A stretch of DNA of 64,000 bases from G965276675 sp965276675 (GCA_965276675.1 OZ255624.1:3658001-3722000), one strand, 5' to 3'. Counted from the first letter of the stretch, positions 9,824 to 19,183 are shown. Numbers and translations are program-made. The notes: a model not told the origin generated them from the letters alone.

Positions 9824-10978
9824 ATGCCAAAGCCAACCACAGTCTCGGTCCCAGGAAAAACCCCTGAGCAGTGGTTGGAGCACGCTGAACCAGAGAAGAC
9901 GCGTGGCCTGTTTAAAGTCTTCCTGGGTTACGCGCCAGGGGTGGGTAAGACGTACAACATGTTGAGCGAGGCAATCCGCCGGCACGAGCGTGGCGAAGAT
10001 GTGGTCATCGGCCTGGTAGAAACGCATGGCCGGGTTCGCACGGCTGAGCTCGCTGCAAAGCTTGAGACAGTGCCGCGCAGGCCGCTCGAGTATAAAGGCG
10101 TGCAATTTTTGGAGATGGATGTTGACGCCATTCTGGAGCGACATCCGCAGGTGGTGGTGATCGACGAACTGGCCCACACCAACATAGAGGGCAGCAAACA
10201 TAGAAAGCGCTATGAAGATGTCCTGCAGGTGCTCGAAGCGAAGATTGACGTGCTGGCGACTGTCAATGTTCAACACATCGAAAGCGTCACTCCGACGGTG
10301 CAGAGTGTTACTGGCGTGCAAATCCGCGAGACAGTGCCGGACTGGGTGATTGCGCGTGCAGATGAGATCGTAATGGCCGATCTGACGCCAGAAGCGTTGC
10401 AGACCCGCATGCGCCGCGGCGACATTTACCCGATCGAGCGCTCTGAGAAGGCGCTGGCAAACTTCTTTCGCCGCGGCAACCTGATCGCGCTGCGGGAACT
10501 TGCTCTGCAGCACGTGACCAAGGCCGTGGATCGCACGCTGATCGACTATATGGATCGCAAGCAAATTCGCGAGAACTGGTCTGTTCGCGAACGTGTTGCC
10601 GTGTGCATCAGCTCCAATCCTGCTTCGCAGGAGCTTATCGCGCGGGGCGCTCGCATTGCCGAAGCCGTCGATGGCGAGTTCTACGTATTGCACGTTGAGA
10701 CGGATCGCGACCGGCCGGAGGAGCGGCAACGTTCACTCAATGCCAATCTTCGCTTCGCCGAAAATTTGAAGGCCAACATCGTGCATTTAAAGGGAAGCAG
10801 CATTCCGGCGTGCGCGGCAGCTTTTGTGCGCGACCAGCGCATCACGCAGGTGATCTTCGGCCGCTCCGCGCTTCGCGGCGTACGAAAGTACCTGTATCAC
10901 TGGGCGATCCAGAAATTCTTAAATCAGGCGCCTAAGGTGGACGTGCACATCATCACGCAAAGCCATGAACACGAGTGA
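9824..10978 (+). CDS. KdpD N-terminal sensory half (ATP-binding KdpD domain + USP domain)
   Basis: This 384-aa soluble protein corresponds to the cytoplasmic N-terminal part of KdpD. Walker A is GYAPGVGKT (residues 35-43), the Walker-B-like segment is VVVIDELAHTN (about 110-120), then the KdpD family core (RMRRGDIYP, RGNLIALRELAL) and a universal-stress-protein-like domain (about 250-384, QVIFGRSALRG). It stops after this domain, with no membrane segments or kinase. It overlaps kdpE by 1 nt (TGATG) and is divergent from the kinase half. Free-standing KdpD N-terminal proteins are known in some cyanobacteria and Deinococcus; here it probably acts in trans on the separate kinase (inference). Confidence 0.9.
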   Translation: MPKPTTVSVPGKTPEQWLEHAEPEKTRGLFKVFLGYAPGVGKTYNMLSEAIRRHERGEDVVIGLVETHGRVRTAELAAKLETVPRRPLEYKGVQFLEMDVDAILERHPQVVVIDELAHTNIEGSKHRKRYEDVLQVLEAKIDVLATVNVQHIESVTPTVQSVTGVQIRETVPDWVIARADEIVMADLTPEALQTRMRRGDIYPIERSEKALANFFRRGNLIALRELALQHVTKAVDRTLIDYMDRKQIRENWSVRERVAVCISSNPASQELIARGARIAEAVDGEFYVLHVETDRDRPEERQRSLNANLRFAENLKANIVHLKGSSIPACAAAFVRDQRITQVIFGRSALRGVRKYLYHWAIQKFLNQAPKVDVHIITQSHEHE

Positions 10979-11685
10979 TGCAAACTAACCATCGCAAGAT
11001 CCTTGTTGTTGACGATGAACCGCAGATCACGCGGGTGCTGAAGACGGCGCTAGGTTCGCGCGGGTACGAGATACGGACCGCATGCAACGGCGTTGAAGGG
11101 CTGGAGGTTTTTCAAGCCTGGCAGCCTGACCTTGTGATTACCGACCTTGCCATGCCAGAGATGACAGGCGTCGAGCTCTGCCGTGCAGTGCGCGCGATTG
11201 CGGAGACTCCGATCCTCGTGCTGTCCGTGCGCAACCAGGAGCAGACCAAGATCGAAGCCCTGGATGCAGGCGCGGACGACTACGTAACGAAGCCGTTCTC
11301 CATGCAGGAGCTGGAGGCGCGGGTACGCGCCCAGCTACGGCGTGGCGCTTACGTTCAGCCTGCAGCAATCGAAGGAGCGCTGAGCTGCGGAGACTTCGTG
11401 ATCGACGTAGCCCAGCACCGGACTAGGGTTCGCGGGACCGACGTCCACCTCACGCCGAAGCAGTTCGACCTATTGCTGTTTTTCGCGCGTCATGCCGGAC
11501 AGGTGCTGACGCATCGTGTTCTCCTGAAAGCGGTGTGGGGCGGCAATGCGGTTGAGCAGCCGGAGTATCTGCGGGTCGCAATCGGCCAGCTTCGCAAGAA
11601 AATCGAAGAGCACGATGAGCCTCGTTATATACGCACGGAACCATGGGTGGGGTATCGCTTTTGCGCGGACGGCGGCGAATGTTAG
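10978..11685 (+). CDS. kdpE: KdpE response regulator (OmpR family)
   Basis: A 235-aa two-domain response regulator. The receiver domain has acidic residues VVDDEP (11-14), phospho-acceptor Asp56 in VITDLAMPEMTG, and the conserved Lys in YVTKPFS. The winged-helix domain ends with the OmpR-type RVAIGQLRKKIE and GYRF. It would activate the kdp structural genes after phosphorylation by the split KdpD. The ATG at 10978 overlaps the preceding stop by one base; a GTG one codon earlier is also possible. Confidence 0.93.
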   Translation: MQTNHRKILVVDDEPQITRVLKTALGSRGYEIRTACNGVEGLEVFQAWQPDLVITDLAMPEMTGVELCRAVRAIAETPILVLSVRNQEQTKIEALDAGADDYVTKPFSMQELEARVRAQLRRGAYVQPAAIEGALSCGDFVIDVAQHRTRVRGTDVHLTPKQFDLLLFFARHAGQVLTHRVLLKAVWGGNAVEQPEYLRVAIGQLRKKIEEHDEPRYIRTEPWVGYRFCADGGEC

Positions 11686-11751
11686 AGAGCTAACCACCTT
11701 TATGCACTCTTTATAACTTCTCTACAGCTTCTTTACGTGCCGTCGAGTGGA

Positions 11752-13227
11752 ATGAGGGTGTTGCCAATCAAGCTTTGGCGACACTCTATGAGACTCCAAC
11801 TACGACAACTGCTCCTTTATTGTGTTATCGCTCCTTTAGCACTCTCGAGTGTCCATTCGCTACACGCGCAAGACCCCGCAGAGAGTGGACCAGAGCCTAC
11901 CGGCGGCTTCGCATCGCGACTTGCTCATGCCTATAGCGCCGACTGGTACCCGAGTTCTTCGACGGAGACGCCTACTCCTAAACGCGAAGGCACGCCGGCC
12001 CCGGTCGACTCGCCTCCGTTTCCCTTTTCTGATTGGCCTTATGGGGGTTCTCCCGTGATCGGTGCTCCAGATACCGGCACATATCCCTTGATGAACGCTA
12101 TCAACGGCGACAGGAGTCGGACGAAGATCTATGGCTGGTTCAATGCCGGCTTCAACGTAAGCACCTCCAACCGCGGCAAATACGCAAATGCGCCCTTGGC
12201 GTATGACGTAATTCCCAACTCGGTACAGCTGGATCAAGCAGCCCTGTATGTGGAACGATTGCCAAATGAGGTGCAGCGTGAGCACTTCGATTATGGCTTT
12301 CGGTTAGCGCAGATCTATGGCCTAGACTACCGTTACACGACAGCAAAGGGCATCTTCAGCCAGCAGCTGATCAAGAGCAACAATACCTATGGGTACGATC
12401 CGGTCATGTTCTATGCCGACTTATGGTTTCCGCATGTAGCGAAAGGGATGAACTTACGCATAGGCCGTTACATCTCTTTGCCAGACATCGAAGCGCAGCT
12501 TGCCCCGAATAACTACACCTATAGCCATTCACTTCTCTACACCGTGGACTGCTACACCCAGACTGGCGCCGTGGCCACTGTGAAGCTTAGTAATCACTGG
12601 CAAGTGCAGGGGGGCGTTTCGGGAGGCTGCGAGGCGGCACCCTGGGTCGACGACGCCAAGCTGACGGGCACGGCCTGCGCATCTTACTACTGGAATACTG
12701 GTGGCGATAACCTCTACCTTTGCGCAAATGCTATTAATGACACTAAGTACGCCTACAACAACCTGAACGGCTATTATCTGACTTACTATCACAAGTTCGG
12801 CAAGAGCCACTGGCACACGGACACGGAAGGTTGGTATCAGTACGAATCCCAGGTGCCCAATATAGCCGGGAATGTAGCCAACCCAGTGACTCCGGAGGCC
12901 GGTGCGAACGGCGCATTCTGCAACCCGGGCCAGTTGCGGTGCTTTGCACCCGACTGGGCCGTTGTCAACTATGTCGAACGCGATTTCAATCATCATCACG
13001 ACTCTCTAAACATCCGCAACGAGTATGTCGATGATATACGCGGGCAGCGCACAGGAACTAAAACGCGCTACTCGGAGCACCTGATCGGTATCGACCACTG
13101 GATTGGTTCCACCGTCACCTTTCGTCCCGAGCTGCGGTTAGAGCATTCCTATGATGGTCCGGCCTTCGACCTCGGACACAAGAGTACCCAGTTCACAGTT
13201 GCTGGGGACATCATTTACCACTTTTGA
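11752..13227 (+). CDS. OmpL-like outer-membrane beta-barrel porin (bbp2 type)
   Basis: A signal peptide (RLQLRQLLLYCVIAPLAL... cut near HSLHAQ) is followed by a Tyr/Trp/Asn-rich, alternating-hydrophobic sequence with typical barrel strands (KIYGWFNAGFNVSTS near the start; RPELRLEHSY near the end) and a terminal aromatic (IIYHF). This fits the putative beta-barrel porin-2 family. It lies between kdpE and kdpFABC on the same strand, so it likely supplies K+ or small solutes to the periplasm for the Kdp pump (inference). The start is uncertain: GTG 11737, ATG 11752 or ATG 11788 (the last gives the cleanest signal peptide). Confidence 0.8.
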   Translation: MRVLPIKLWRHSMRLQLRQLLLYCVIAPLALSSVHSLHAQDPAESGPEPTGGFASRLAHAYSADWYPSSSTETPTPKREGTPAPVDSPPFPFSDWPYGGSPVIGAPDTGTYPLMNAINGDRSRTKIYGWFNAGFNVSTSNRGKYANAPLAYDVIPNSVQLDQAALYVERLPNEVQREHFDYGFRLAQIYGLDYRYTTAKGIFSQQLIKSNNTYGYDPVMFYADLWFPHVAKGMNLRIGRYISLPDIEAQLAPNNYTYSHSLLYTVDCYTQTGAVATVKLSNHWQVQGGVSGGCEAAPWVDDAKLTGTACASYYWNTGGDNLYLCANAINDTKYAYNNLNGYYLTYYHKFGKSHWHTDTEGWYQYESQVPNIAGNVANPVTPEAGANGAFCNPGQLRCFAPDWAVVNYVERDFNHHHDSLNIRNEYVDDIRGQRTGTKTRYSEHLIGIDHWIGSTVTFRPELRLEHSYDGPAFDLGHKSTQFTVAGDIIYHF

Positions 13228-13241
13228 GAATGAACTCGCAC

Positions 13242-13268
13242 ATTTCCAGAGGCCGTACGTCTGGAAAT
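13242..13268 (+). promoter_or_regulatory. Intercistronic hairpin between porin and kdp structural genes
   Basis: A perfect 9-bp inverted repeat ATTTCCAGA / TCTGGAAAT with a 9-nt loop lies 14 bp after the porin stop and 21 bp before the small membrane ORF. It has no T-tract, so partial termination or an mRNA-processing or stabilising element is more likely than a full terminator. Confidence 0.5.
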
Positions 13269-13289
13269 TATTCGGAATGGAGGGCTCTC

Positions 13290-13391
13290 ATGCTGGACAT
13301 AGTGCTCATTGCGGTAACTATTGGCTTCTTCGCTATCGCGGTTAGCTATACACACACCTGCGAGCAGCTAGGCCATAAGGAGAAGAAGTGA
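13290..13391 (+). CDS. 33-aa single-pass membrane peptide preceding kdpF
   Basis: A very short gene. The ATG at 13290 has GGAGGG 6 nt upstream. The peptide begins MLDIVLIAVTIGFFAIAVSY, a single hydrophobic helix of about 18 residues, and ends with a charged tail (HTCEQLGHKEKK). It overlaps kdpF by 4 nt (GTGA), so the two are translationally coupled. I recall similar short peptides with a C-E-x-L tail next to kdpF in other bacteria, but cannot verify this here. Probably a small accessory subunit or stabiliser of the KdpFABC complex (inference). Confidence 0.7.
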   Translation: MLDIVLIAVTIGFFAIAVSYTHTCEQLGHKEKK

Positions 13392-13474
13392 TCGAGACAT
13401 CGCTCTTACTCATGGTCGTTTTGCTGCTGCTTATCTATCTCGTCTTCGCGCTACTGCGCCCGGAGAAATTTTAA
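13388..13474 (+). CDS. kdpF: KdpF, small subunit of the K+-transporting ATPase
   Basis: A 28-aa membrane peptide starting with GTG at 13388, with AAGGAG 5 nt upstream. One transmembrane helix (LLLMVVLLLLIYLVFALL) ends in the family's C-terminal signature RPEKF. KdpF stabilises the KdpABC complex in the inner membrane. It begins inside the end of the preceding 33-aa ORF and ends 3 bp before kdpA. Confidence 0.9.
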   Translation: MIETSLLLMVVLLLLIYLVFALLRPEKF

Positions 13475-13477
13475 GCT

Positions 13478-15253
13478 ATGACAGCAAATGGCTGGTTTCA
13501 GATAGCGCTCTTTTTCGGCATTGTGCTGCTGGTCACGAAACCGCTCGGCCTATACCTGGCGCGCATCTTCGAGCGTGAGCGGACGTTTATGGATCCGATG
13601 ATGCGCCCGTTGGAGAGGCTCATCTATAAACTTACCGGAGTGGATGAAAAGCGCGAGATGCGCTGGACAGAGTACTCCATTGCGATGCTGCTCTTCAGCG
13701 CAGCGTCCATGTTGATCACCTACGGCATCGAGCGACTGCAGCATTTTCTGCCGTTCAACCCACAGCATCTCGCAGGGGTGACGCCGGACCTGGCCTTCAA
13801 CACCGCCGCGTCCTTCACCACCAATACCAATTGGCAGGCCTACACGCCCGAGGCGACGATGAGCTATCTGACCCAGATGGCTGCGTTGGCATATCACAAC
13901 TTCTTCTCGGCTGCAGTCGGCATGGCGCTCGCCATCGTGTTTATCCGGGGTATCAGCCGGCGTGAGTGTAAGACGATGGGTAACTTCTGGGTCGACACCA
14001 CGCGCGGAACGCTGTGGGTGTTGCTGCCCTCGTGCATCATTTATGCGCTGCTGCTGGTGTCGCAGGGCGTGGTGCAGAACTTTCGGCCGTATGACCAGGC
14101 CAAGCTCGTGGAAACGCAAAAAGTGACTAGCACGGGGTCGGACGGAAAGCCTGCAGTGCAGGCCGTGATGACCCAGACGATTGCGCAAGGTCCAGTCGCC
14201 TCACAGGAGGCAATCAAAATGCTGGGAACCAATGGCGGTGGCTTCTTCAATGCGAACAGCGCGCATCCTTTCGAGAACCCCACGCCGCTCTCGAATTTTC
14301 TTCAGATCCTCTCAATATTTCTGATCCCGGCGGCCTTCACCGCTACGCTGGGGCGCATGACGAAGTCGCCGCGACATGGGTGGGCAGTTTTCGCCGCCAT
14401 GGCCGTGCTGTTCTTTGCCGGCGTGACCCTCGCCTACCGGTCAGAGGTGCAGCCAAATCCACTGCTGCATGGAGTCGATCAACACGTGTCGGCGACGCAG
14501 AGCGGCGGAAATATGGAGGGTAAAGAGGTCCGGTTCGGCATCGCCAATTCCGCTCTCTTCGCCACGGTGACAACGGACGCAAGCTGCGGCGCCGTGAACG
14601 CGATGCACGATTCGTTCATGCCGCTTGGTGGCCTGGTGCCGCTGCTCAACATCATGCTGGGTGAGGTGATCTTCGGCGGGGTGGGCGCGGGCATGTACGG
14701 CATGCTGATCTTCGTGATCGTCACGGTCTTTATCGCGGGTTTAATGGTAGGCCGCACGCCGGAGTATCTCGGCAAAAAGATCGAAGCCTACGACGTGCAG
14801 ATGTCGATGCTATACGTGCTTATCTTTCCATTTCTTATTTTGGGTCTGAGCGGAATTTCAGTGCTGATGCCGAACCTGGGGCTTTCGAGCTTAAACAACG
14901 TCGGTCCGCATGGTATGTCAGAGATTCTTTACGCGTTCACCTCTGCGACGGGCAACAATGGCTCGGCGTTTGCGGGACTCAGCGCAAACACGCACTGGTA
15001 CAACTTGTCGCTTGGCGCAGCCATGCTGATCGGCCGATTCCTGATGATCGTGCCCATGCTGGCGGTGGCCGGAAGTCTTGCGGCGAAGAAGCTGGTCCCA
15101 CCCTCGCCTGGGACCTTTCCCGTACACACGCCGCTCTTCACGTTGCTGTTGGTGGGCGTGATTTTGATCGTTGGCGCACTCACATTCTTTCCCGCACTCA
15201 GCTTGGGACCGATTCTTGAGCACCTGCTAATGCATGCCGGAAAGAGTTTTTAA
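13478..15253 (+). CDS. kdpA: KdpA, K+-binding/translocating subunit
   Basis: 591 aa, the usual KdpA length, with about ten membrane segments. The four selectivity-filter regions are readable: SFTTNTNWQ, GTNGGGFFNANSAHPFENP, TTDASCGAVNAMHDS and SATGNNGSAFAGL. It forms the channel-like K+ entry path of the KdpFABC pump. It starts 3 bp after kdpF and is followed by kdpB 7 bp downstream. Confidence 0.97.
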   Translation: MTANGWFQIALFFGIVLLVTKPLGLYLARIFERERTFMDPMMRPLERLIYKLTGVDEKREMRWTEYSIAMLLFSAASMLITYGIERLQHFLPFNPQHLAGVTPDLAFNTAASFTTNTNWQAYTPEATMSYLTQMAALAYHNFFSAAVGMALAIVFIRGISRRECKTMGNFWVDTTRGTLWVLLPSCIIYALLLVSQGVVQNFRPYDQAKLVETQKVTSTGSDGKPAVQAVMTQTIAQGPVASQEAIKMLGTNGGGFFNANSAHPFENPTPLSNFLQILSIFLIPAAFTATLGRMTKSPRHGWAVFAAMAVLFFAGVTLAYRSEVQPNPLLHGVDQHVSATQSGGNMEGKEVRFGIANSALFATVTTDASCGAVNAMHDSFMPLGGLVPLLNIMLGEVIFGGVGAGMYGMLIFVIVTVFIAGLMVGRTPEYLGKKIEAYDVQMSMLYVLIFPFLILGLSGISVLMPNLGLSSLNNVGPHGMSEILYAFTSATGNNGSAFAGLSANTHWYNLSLGAAMLIGRFLMIVPMLAVAGSLAAKKLVPPSPGTFPVHTPLFTLLLVGVILIVGALTFFPALSLGPILEHLLMHAGKSF

Positions 15254-15260
15254 GGAAGAT

Positions 15261-17294
15261 ATGGCCAAGAAACGCTCGCTCTGGGATGCAAAACTCGTTC
15301 GCCGCGCTTTGCTCGATGCCTCCGCCAAGCTGGATCCACGACTCATGATGAAGAACCCGGTCATGTTTGTTGTGGAAATCGGCAGTGTGATCACCAGTAT
15401 CTATCTGGTGCGCGACTTAGCGATGTCGCGGCATGGCGTTCTGTTCGATCTACAGATCACGTTGTGGCTGTGGTTCACGGTGCTGTTCGCGAACTTCGCC
15501 GAAGCGATGGCGGAGGGCCGCGGTAAAGCACAGGCCGACACACTGCGCCGTGCGAAGTCAGAGACGATCGCGAAACGAATTGTGACTGGAGACCGCACCG
15601 AGGATGTGTCCAGCGCTCAACTGCGCGTTGGCGATTTGGTGATGGTCGTCGCTGGCGAGATGATCCCGGGCGATGGTGAGATCGTGGAGGGGGTCGCCTC
15701 GGTCGATGAGTCCGCGATCACTGGCGAGTCGGCTCCGGTAATCCGCGAGGCGGGCGGCGACCGTTCTGCCGTCACGGGGGGCACGCGCGTTTTGTCCGAC
15801 CACATCAAGGTGCGCATTACGTCGAACCCGGGAGAGACGTTCCTTGACCGCATGATTGCGTTGGTCGAAGGAGCCGAGCGACAGAAGACACCGAACGAAA
15901 TCGCTCTCAATATATTGCTGGCCGGCCTCACGATTATATTTTTGATCGCAGTGGTCACGCTGCAGCCTTTGGCGATCTACTCGACCGCGCCGCAATCCGT
16001 CTTTGTGCTGATCTCGCTTCTGGTGTGCCTGATCCCGACGACGATCGGGGGATTGCTCTCCGCGATCGGCATTGCGGGCATGGACCGGCTGGTGCAGCAC
16101 AATGTGCTGGCTATGTCTGGGCGTGCAGTGGAAGCAGCCGGGGACGTGAACACTCTGCTTCTCGACAAAACGGGCACGATTACGTTGGGCAATCGCCAGG
16201 CAGCGGAGTTCATCCCAGCGCCAGGTGTCAGCGCCGATCAACTCGCAGATGTGGCCCAGCTTTCATCGCTGCCAGACGAGACGCCGGAGGGCCGCTCGAT
16301 CGTGGTGCTGGCGAAAGAGAAATACGGCCTGCGCGGGCGGGAGCTTTCCGAGTTGCAAGCAGAGTTCGTCCCCTTCAGCGCGACTACCCGCATGTCAGGC
16401 GTCAACATGGAGGGACGGATGATCCGCAAAGGGTCCACCGATGCGATTGCGAAATTTTTGGGAGAGAACGGGGGACAGTTGCCGCAGGAGGTGAGGCTTG
16501 CCGTTGAAACGATTGCGCGGAGTGGCGGTACGCCGCTGGTGGTGGCGGAGAACCAGCGTGCGCTCGGGGTGATTCATCTGAAAGATATCGTGAAAGGCGG
16601 GATGCGCGAGCGCTTCGACCAACTCCGCGCGATGGGCATTCGCACCGTGATGATCACGGGCGACAATGCGCTCACAGCGGCGGCTATCGCGCGCGAGGCT
16701 GGTGTCGATGACTTTCTTGCAGAAGCGAAACCCAAAGACAAGATGGACCTGATTCGCCGGGAACAAGGCGAAGGCAAGCTGGTGGCCATGACCGGGGATG
16801 GCACCAACGATGCGCCCGCACTGGCGCAAGCAGACGTGGGTGTCGCGATGAACTCTGGCACGCAAGCTGCAAAAGAGGCCGGCAATATGGTCGACCTGGA
16901 CTCGAACCCAACCAAGCTGATCGAGATTGTCGCGATCGGCAAGCAGCTGCTGATGACCCGCGGCGCGCTCACCACCTTCTCCATTGCGAATGACGTGGCG
17001 AAGTACTTCGCGATCATTCCGGCGATGTTCGCCGTCACTTTCCCGGTGCTGAATACGTTGAACATCATGCACCTGAAGACGCCGCATTCGGCGGTGCTCT
17101 CCGCAGTCATCTTCAACGCGCTGGTCATCATCGGGCTGATTCCGCTCGCGCTCCGCGGTGTAGGTTACAAGGCGATGAGCGCCGAATCTCTGCTGCGCCG
17201 CAACCTGCTGATCTACGGCGCCGGCGGCATTCTCGTCCCGTTCGTCGGCATCAAGATCATCGACATTCTCATCACCGCAATTCACCTCGCCTAA
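15261..17294 (+). CDS. kdpB: KdpB, P-type ATPase subunit
   Basis: 677 aa. The ATG at 15261 follows AAGGAAG and gives the normal N-terminus (AKKRSLWD); an in-frame start at 15234 would overlap kdpA. P-type ATPase hallmarks in order: actuator TGES, phosphorylation motif DKTGT (Asp about 302), nucleotide-binding KGST, and hinge MTGDGTNDAPALAQADVG. It hydrolyses ATP to drive K+ import by the complex. Seven or so membrane helices are visible. Confidence 0.97.
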   Translation: MAKKRSLWDAKLVRRALLDASAKLDPRLMMKNPVMFVVEIGSVITSIYLVRDLAMSRHGVLFDLQITLWLWFTVLFANFAEAMAEGRGKAQADTLRRAKSETIAKRIVTGDRTEDVSSAQLRVGDLVMVVAGEMIPGDGEIVEGVASVDESAITGESAPVIREAGGDRSAVTGGTRVLSDHIKVRITSNPGETFLDRMIALVEGAERQKTPNEIALNILLAGLTIIFLIAVVTLQPLAIYSTAPQSVFVLISLLVCLIPTTIGGLLSAIGIAGMDRLVQHNVLAMSGRAVEAAGDVNTLLLDKTGTITLGNRQAAEFIPAPGVSADQLADVAQLSSLPDETPEGRSIVVLAKEKYGLRGRELSELQAEFVPFSATTRMSGVNMEGRMIRKGSTDAIAKFLGENGGQLPQEVRLAVETIARSGGTPLVVAENQRALGVIHLKDIVKGGMRERFDQLRAMGIRTVMITGDNALTAAAIAREAGVDDFLAEAKPKDKMDLIRREQGEGKLVAMTGDGTNDAPALAQADVGVAMNSGTQAAKEAGNMVDLDSNPTKLIEIVAIGKQLLMTRGALTTFSIANDVAKYFAIIPAMFAVTFPVLNTLNIMHLKTPHSAVLSAVIFNALVIIGLIPLALRGVGYKAMSAESLLRRNLLIYGAGGILVPFVGIKIIDILITAIHLA

Positions 17295-17303
17295 GGAACT
17301 GCT

Positions 17304-17879
17304 ATGCGCAAAATGCTCATTACCGCTTTGCTCTACACCTTCGTGACGACATTACTGCTTGGCTTCGGATACCCGCTACTGGTCACTGGTCTGGCGCATC
17401 TCCTATTCCCAGCCCAGGCCAATGGTTCATTGATTGAGCGCAATGGGACACTGGTCGGTTCACGACTCATCGGCCAGCCGTTCACCGGTCCCGAATACTT
17501 TCATGGGCGACCTTCTGCGGCAGGTACGGGCTACGATGCCGCTGCTTCGGGCGGCTCCAATCTTGGGCCTACGAATAAAAAGCTCATCGCCCGTGTCGAA
17601 GGCGACGTGCAGGCTTTATCAGCCGAGCATCCGGGGCAGGCCGTGCCCATTGACCTGGTGACCGCATCCGCATCCGGGTTAGATCCGGACATTACGCCAG
17701 CGGCGGCGGAGTTTCAGGTGGCCCGTGTGGCACACGCCCGCGGCTTGAGTGAATCGCAGGTGCGTGCACTCGTAGAGCGTCACACAAAACGGAGACAGCT
17801 GGGCATCCTAGGCGAGTCACGGGTCAACGTGCTTGAACTTAACCTTGACCTCGCTTCGGTAAAGCCGATTATGCAGTAG
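17304..17879 (+). CDS. kdpC: KdpC, accessory subunit of the K+-transporting ATPase
   Basis: 191 aa with one N-terminal membrane helix (LYTFVTTLLLGFGYPLLVTGL), then the periplasmic KdpC domain with FTGPEYFHGRPSAAG, SGGSNLGPTNKKL and ASASGLDPDITPAAA, all family signatures. It raises ATP affinity of KdpB. Nine bp after kdpB, with AAGGA before the ATG; last gene of the kdp run. Confidence 0.96.
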   Translation: MRKMLITALLYTFVTTLLLGFGYPLLVTGLAHLLFPAQANGSLIERNGTLVGSRLIGQPFTGPEYFHGRPSAAGTGYDAAASGGSNLGPTNKKLIARVEGDVQALSAEHPGQAVPIDLVTASASGLDPDITPAAAEFQVARVAHARGLSESQVRALVERHTKRRQLGILGESRVNVLELNLDLASVKPIMQ

Positions 17880-17998
17880 AGTGCCGACAATACTTTGACT
17901 TTCTTATCTTACGGGCCCCGTGATTGTGCACCGGTCGCTCGCTTTGCAGGCCTTCTAGGCTGGGCAAATTCAGGTTAATCTTCCCATACCGTTCCCAG

Positions 17999-19183
17999 CT
18001 ATGATCTCGTGATCCCATGCCGCTCCGGACTCACGTATCCCACAAGAAGCACAAGCAGGCACCCGGCGGCGCAAGGAATAGCAAGACCGGCGCGCAGTGA
18101 ACCAGCACCACTGGAGAGCACTCCAGTCAGCCACGGGAGCACCGCCGATCCCAAGCCGGCGCAAAAAAAGACTCTGTTGCCGCGATATCGCGGCAACACC
18201 AGAGCTAGAAGAAGCGGATAGAGGGGCCCCAGCCCAAAGCCGAGAATGAAAGCAAGAGTTAGCAGAGTCCCTGGATGATGCGTAAGACTCAGCAGACAGA
18301 GGGTGACTGTGACCAGCCAGACATAAGAGCGTAGTGAGTAAATTGCGTTGAATCGCAACAGTAACGGTGTCGAGTTCAGAGCTCGGCTCGCAAGAAGTCC
18401 TGCCCAGAAAGCGGATGTTGCCGTCACCGCTCCGGCAACGCTGTGATCGGCCCGCTTCACATATGTCGTCAACCAGCCTCCAAGAGAGGCTTCTATCCCC
18501 ACCATCAGCGCAGAAACAGCGCAGAGCACTAAGGGCAATGACGAAAGTGGCAGCCCTTTATGCGAGACATACCGAGGGCTGAACGAGGGCAATCGCGGCT
18601 CAACTGCAACGACCCAGAGACCAAGAAAGGCAAACGCGAAGCCAAGCAACGCGAACAGGTAAGCGATGCCGGAGGTGAATAGCGCGTGCGCTGCCAGCGT
18701 TGGTGAGGCAACAGCACCGATAGCCCACAATAGATTGAGACGGTTTAGCTCCTGAGCGCGCCGCGCCTCCTCCCGTTGCGATCGGAGCAGGCTAATTGAG
18801 GTCATGGTTATGCCGAGACCAAGACCGTAGCAGAAGATGAGCGGAAACGCGCTAATCCGTCCAGCGTGTATCAAAGCAAAGCAGGCTACCGCCACCAGAA
18901 TGACGCCTCGCGCGACTGAGTTTGCCGGCTTGCCTCGACTGAGCAGTGCACCGAGTGCTGATCCGAACCAGGCCATGAAGAAGAGCAGTCCTCCATCCCG
19001 ATCCTTAAGAGACCAGTGTGCGAGGAATGCAGGAAGCGCCGACCCAAGCAGCGCCGTTCCCACGCCACTGAGGGTGAACAAGAGCGAGAGTATAACGGTC
19101 GACGTAAAAGAGAGTAGCGAAGACGAAGATGAGAAAGCTGTGCTGCGCGCAATGCGTGAGGCGCCCTTCGCTATGCTCTTCAC
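17999..19183 (-). CDS. Major facilitator superfamily transporter, probable sugar uptake
   Basis: A 394-aa polytopic inner-membrane protein with twelve predicted hydrophobic segments and MFS features: GSALPAFLAHW after TM1 and a central loop near EPRLPSFS. The GTG start at 19183 has AGGAGAG upstream. A LacI-type palindrome lies at 19257-19272, 74 bp before the start, tying it to the neighbouring carbohydrate locus. Substrate is inferred (an oligosaccharide or glucose released by the secreted enzymes), not read from the sequence. Confidence 0.85.
   Translation of the reverse strand: MKSIAKGASRIARSTAFSSSSSLLSFTSTVILSLLFTLSGVGTALLGSALPAFLAHWSLKDRDGGLLFFMAWFGSALGALLSRGKPANSVARGVILVAVACFALIHAGRISAFPLIFCYGLGLGITMTSISLLRSQREEARRAQELNRLNLLWAIGAVASPTLAAHALFTSGIAYLFALLGFAFAFLGLWVVAVEPRLPSFSPRYVSHKGLPLSSLPLVLCAVSALMVGIEASLGGWLTTYVKRADHSVAGAVTATSAFWAGLLASRALNSTPLLLRFNAIYSLRSYVWLVTVTLCLLSLTHHPGTLLTLAFILGFGLGPLYPLLLALVLPRYRGNRVFFCAGLGSAVLPWLTGVLSSGAGSLRAGLAIPCAAGCLLVLLVGYVSPERHGITRS

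Noticed and set aside
15558..17285. Long minus-strand ORFs (227 and 296 aa) inside kdpB
   Set aside because: Antisense frames opened by codon bias of kdpB; composition is His/Arg/Asp-rich without domains.
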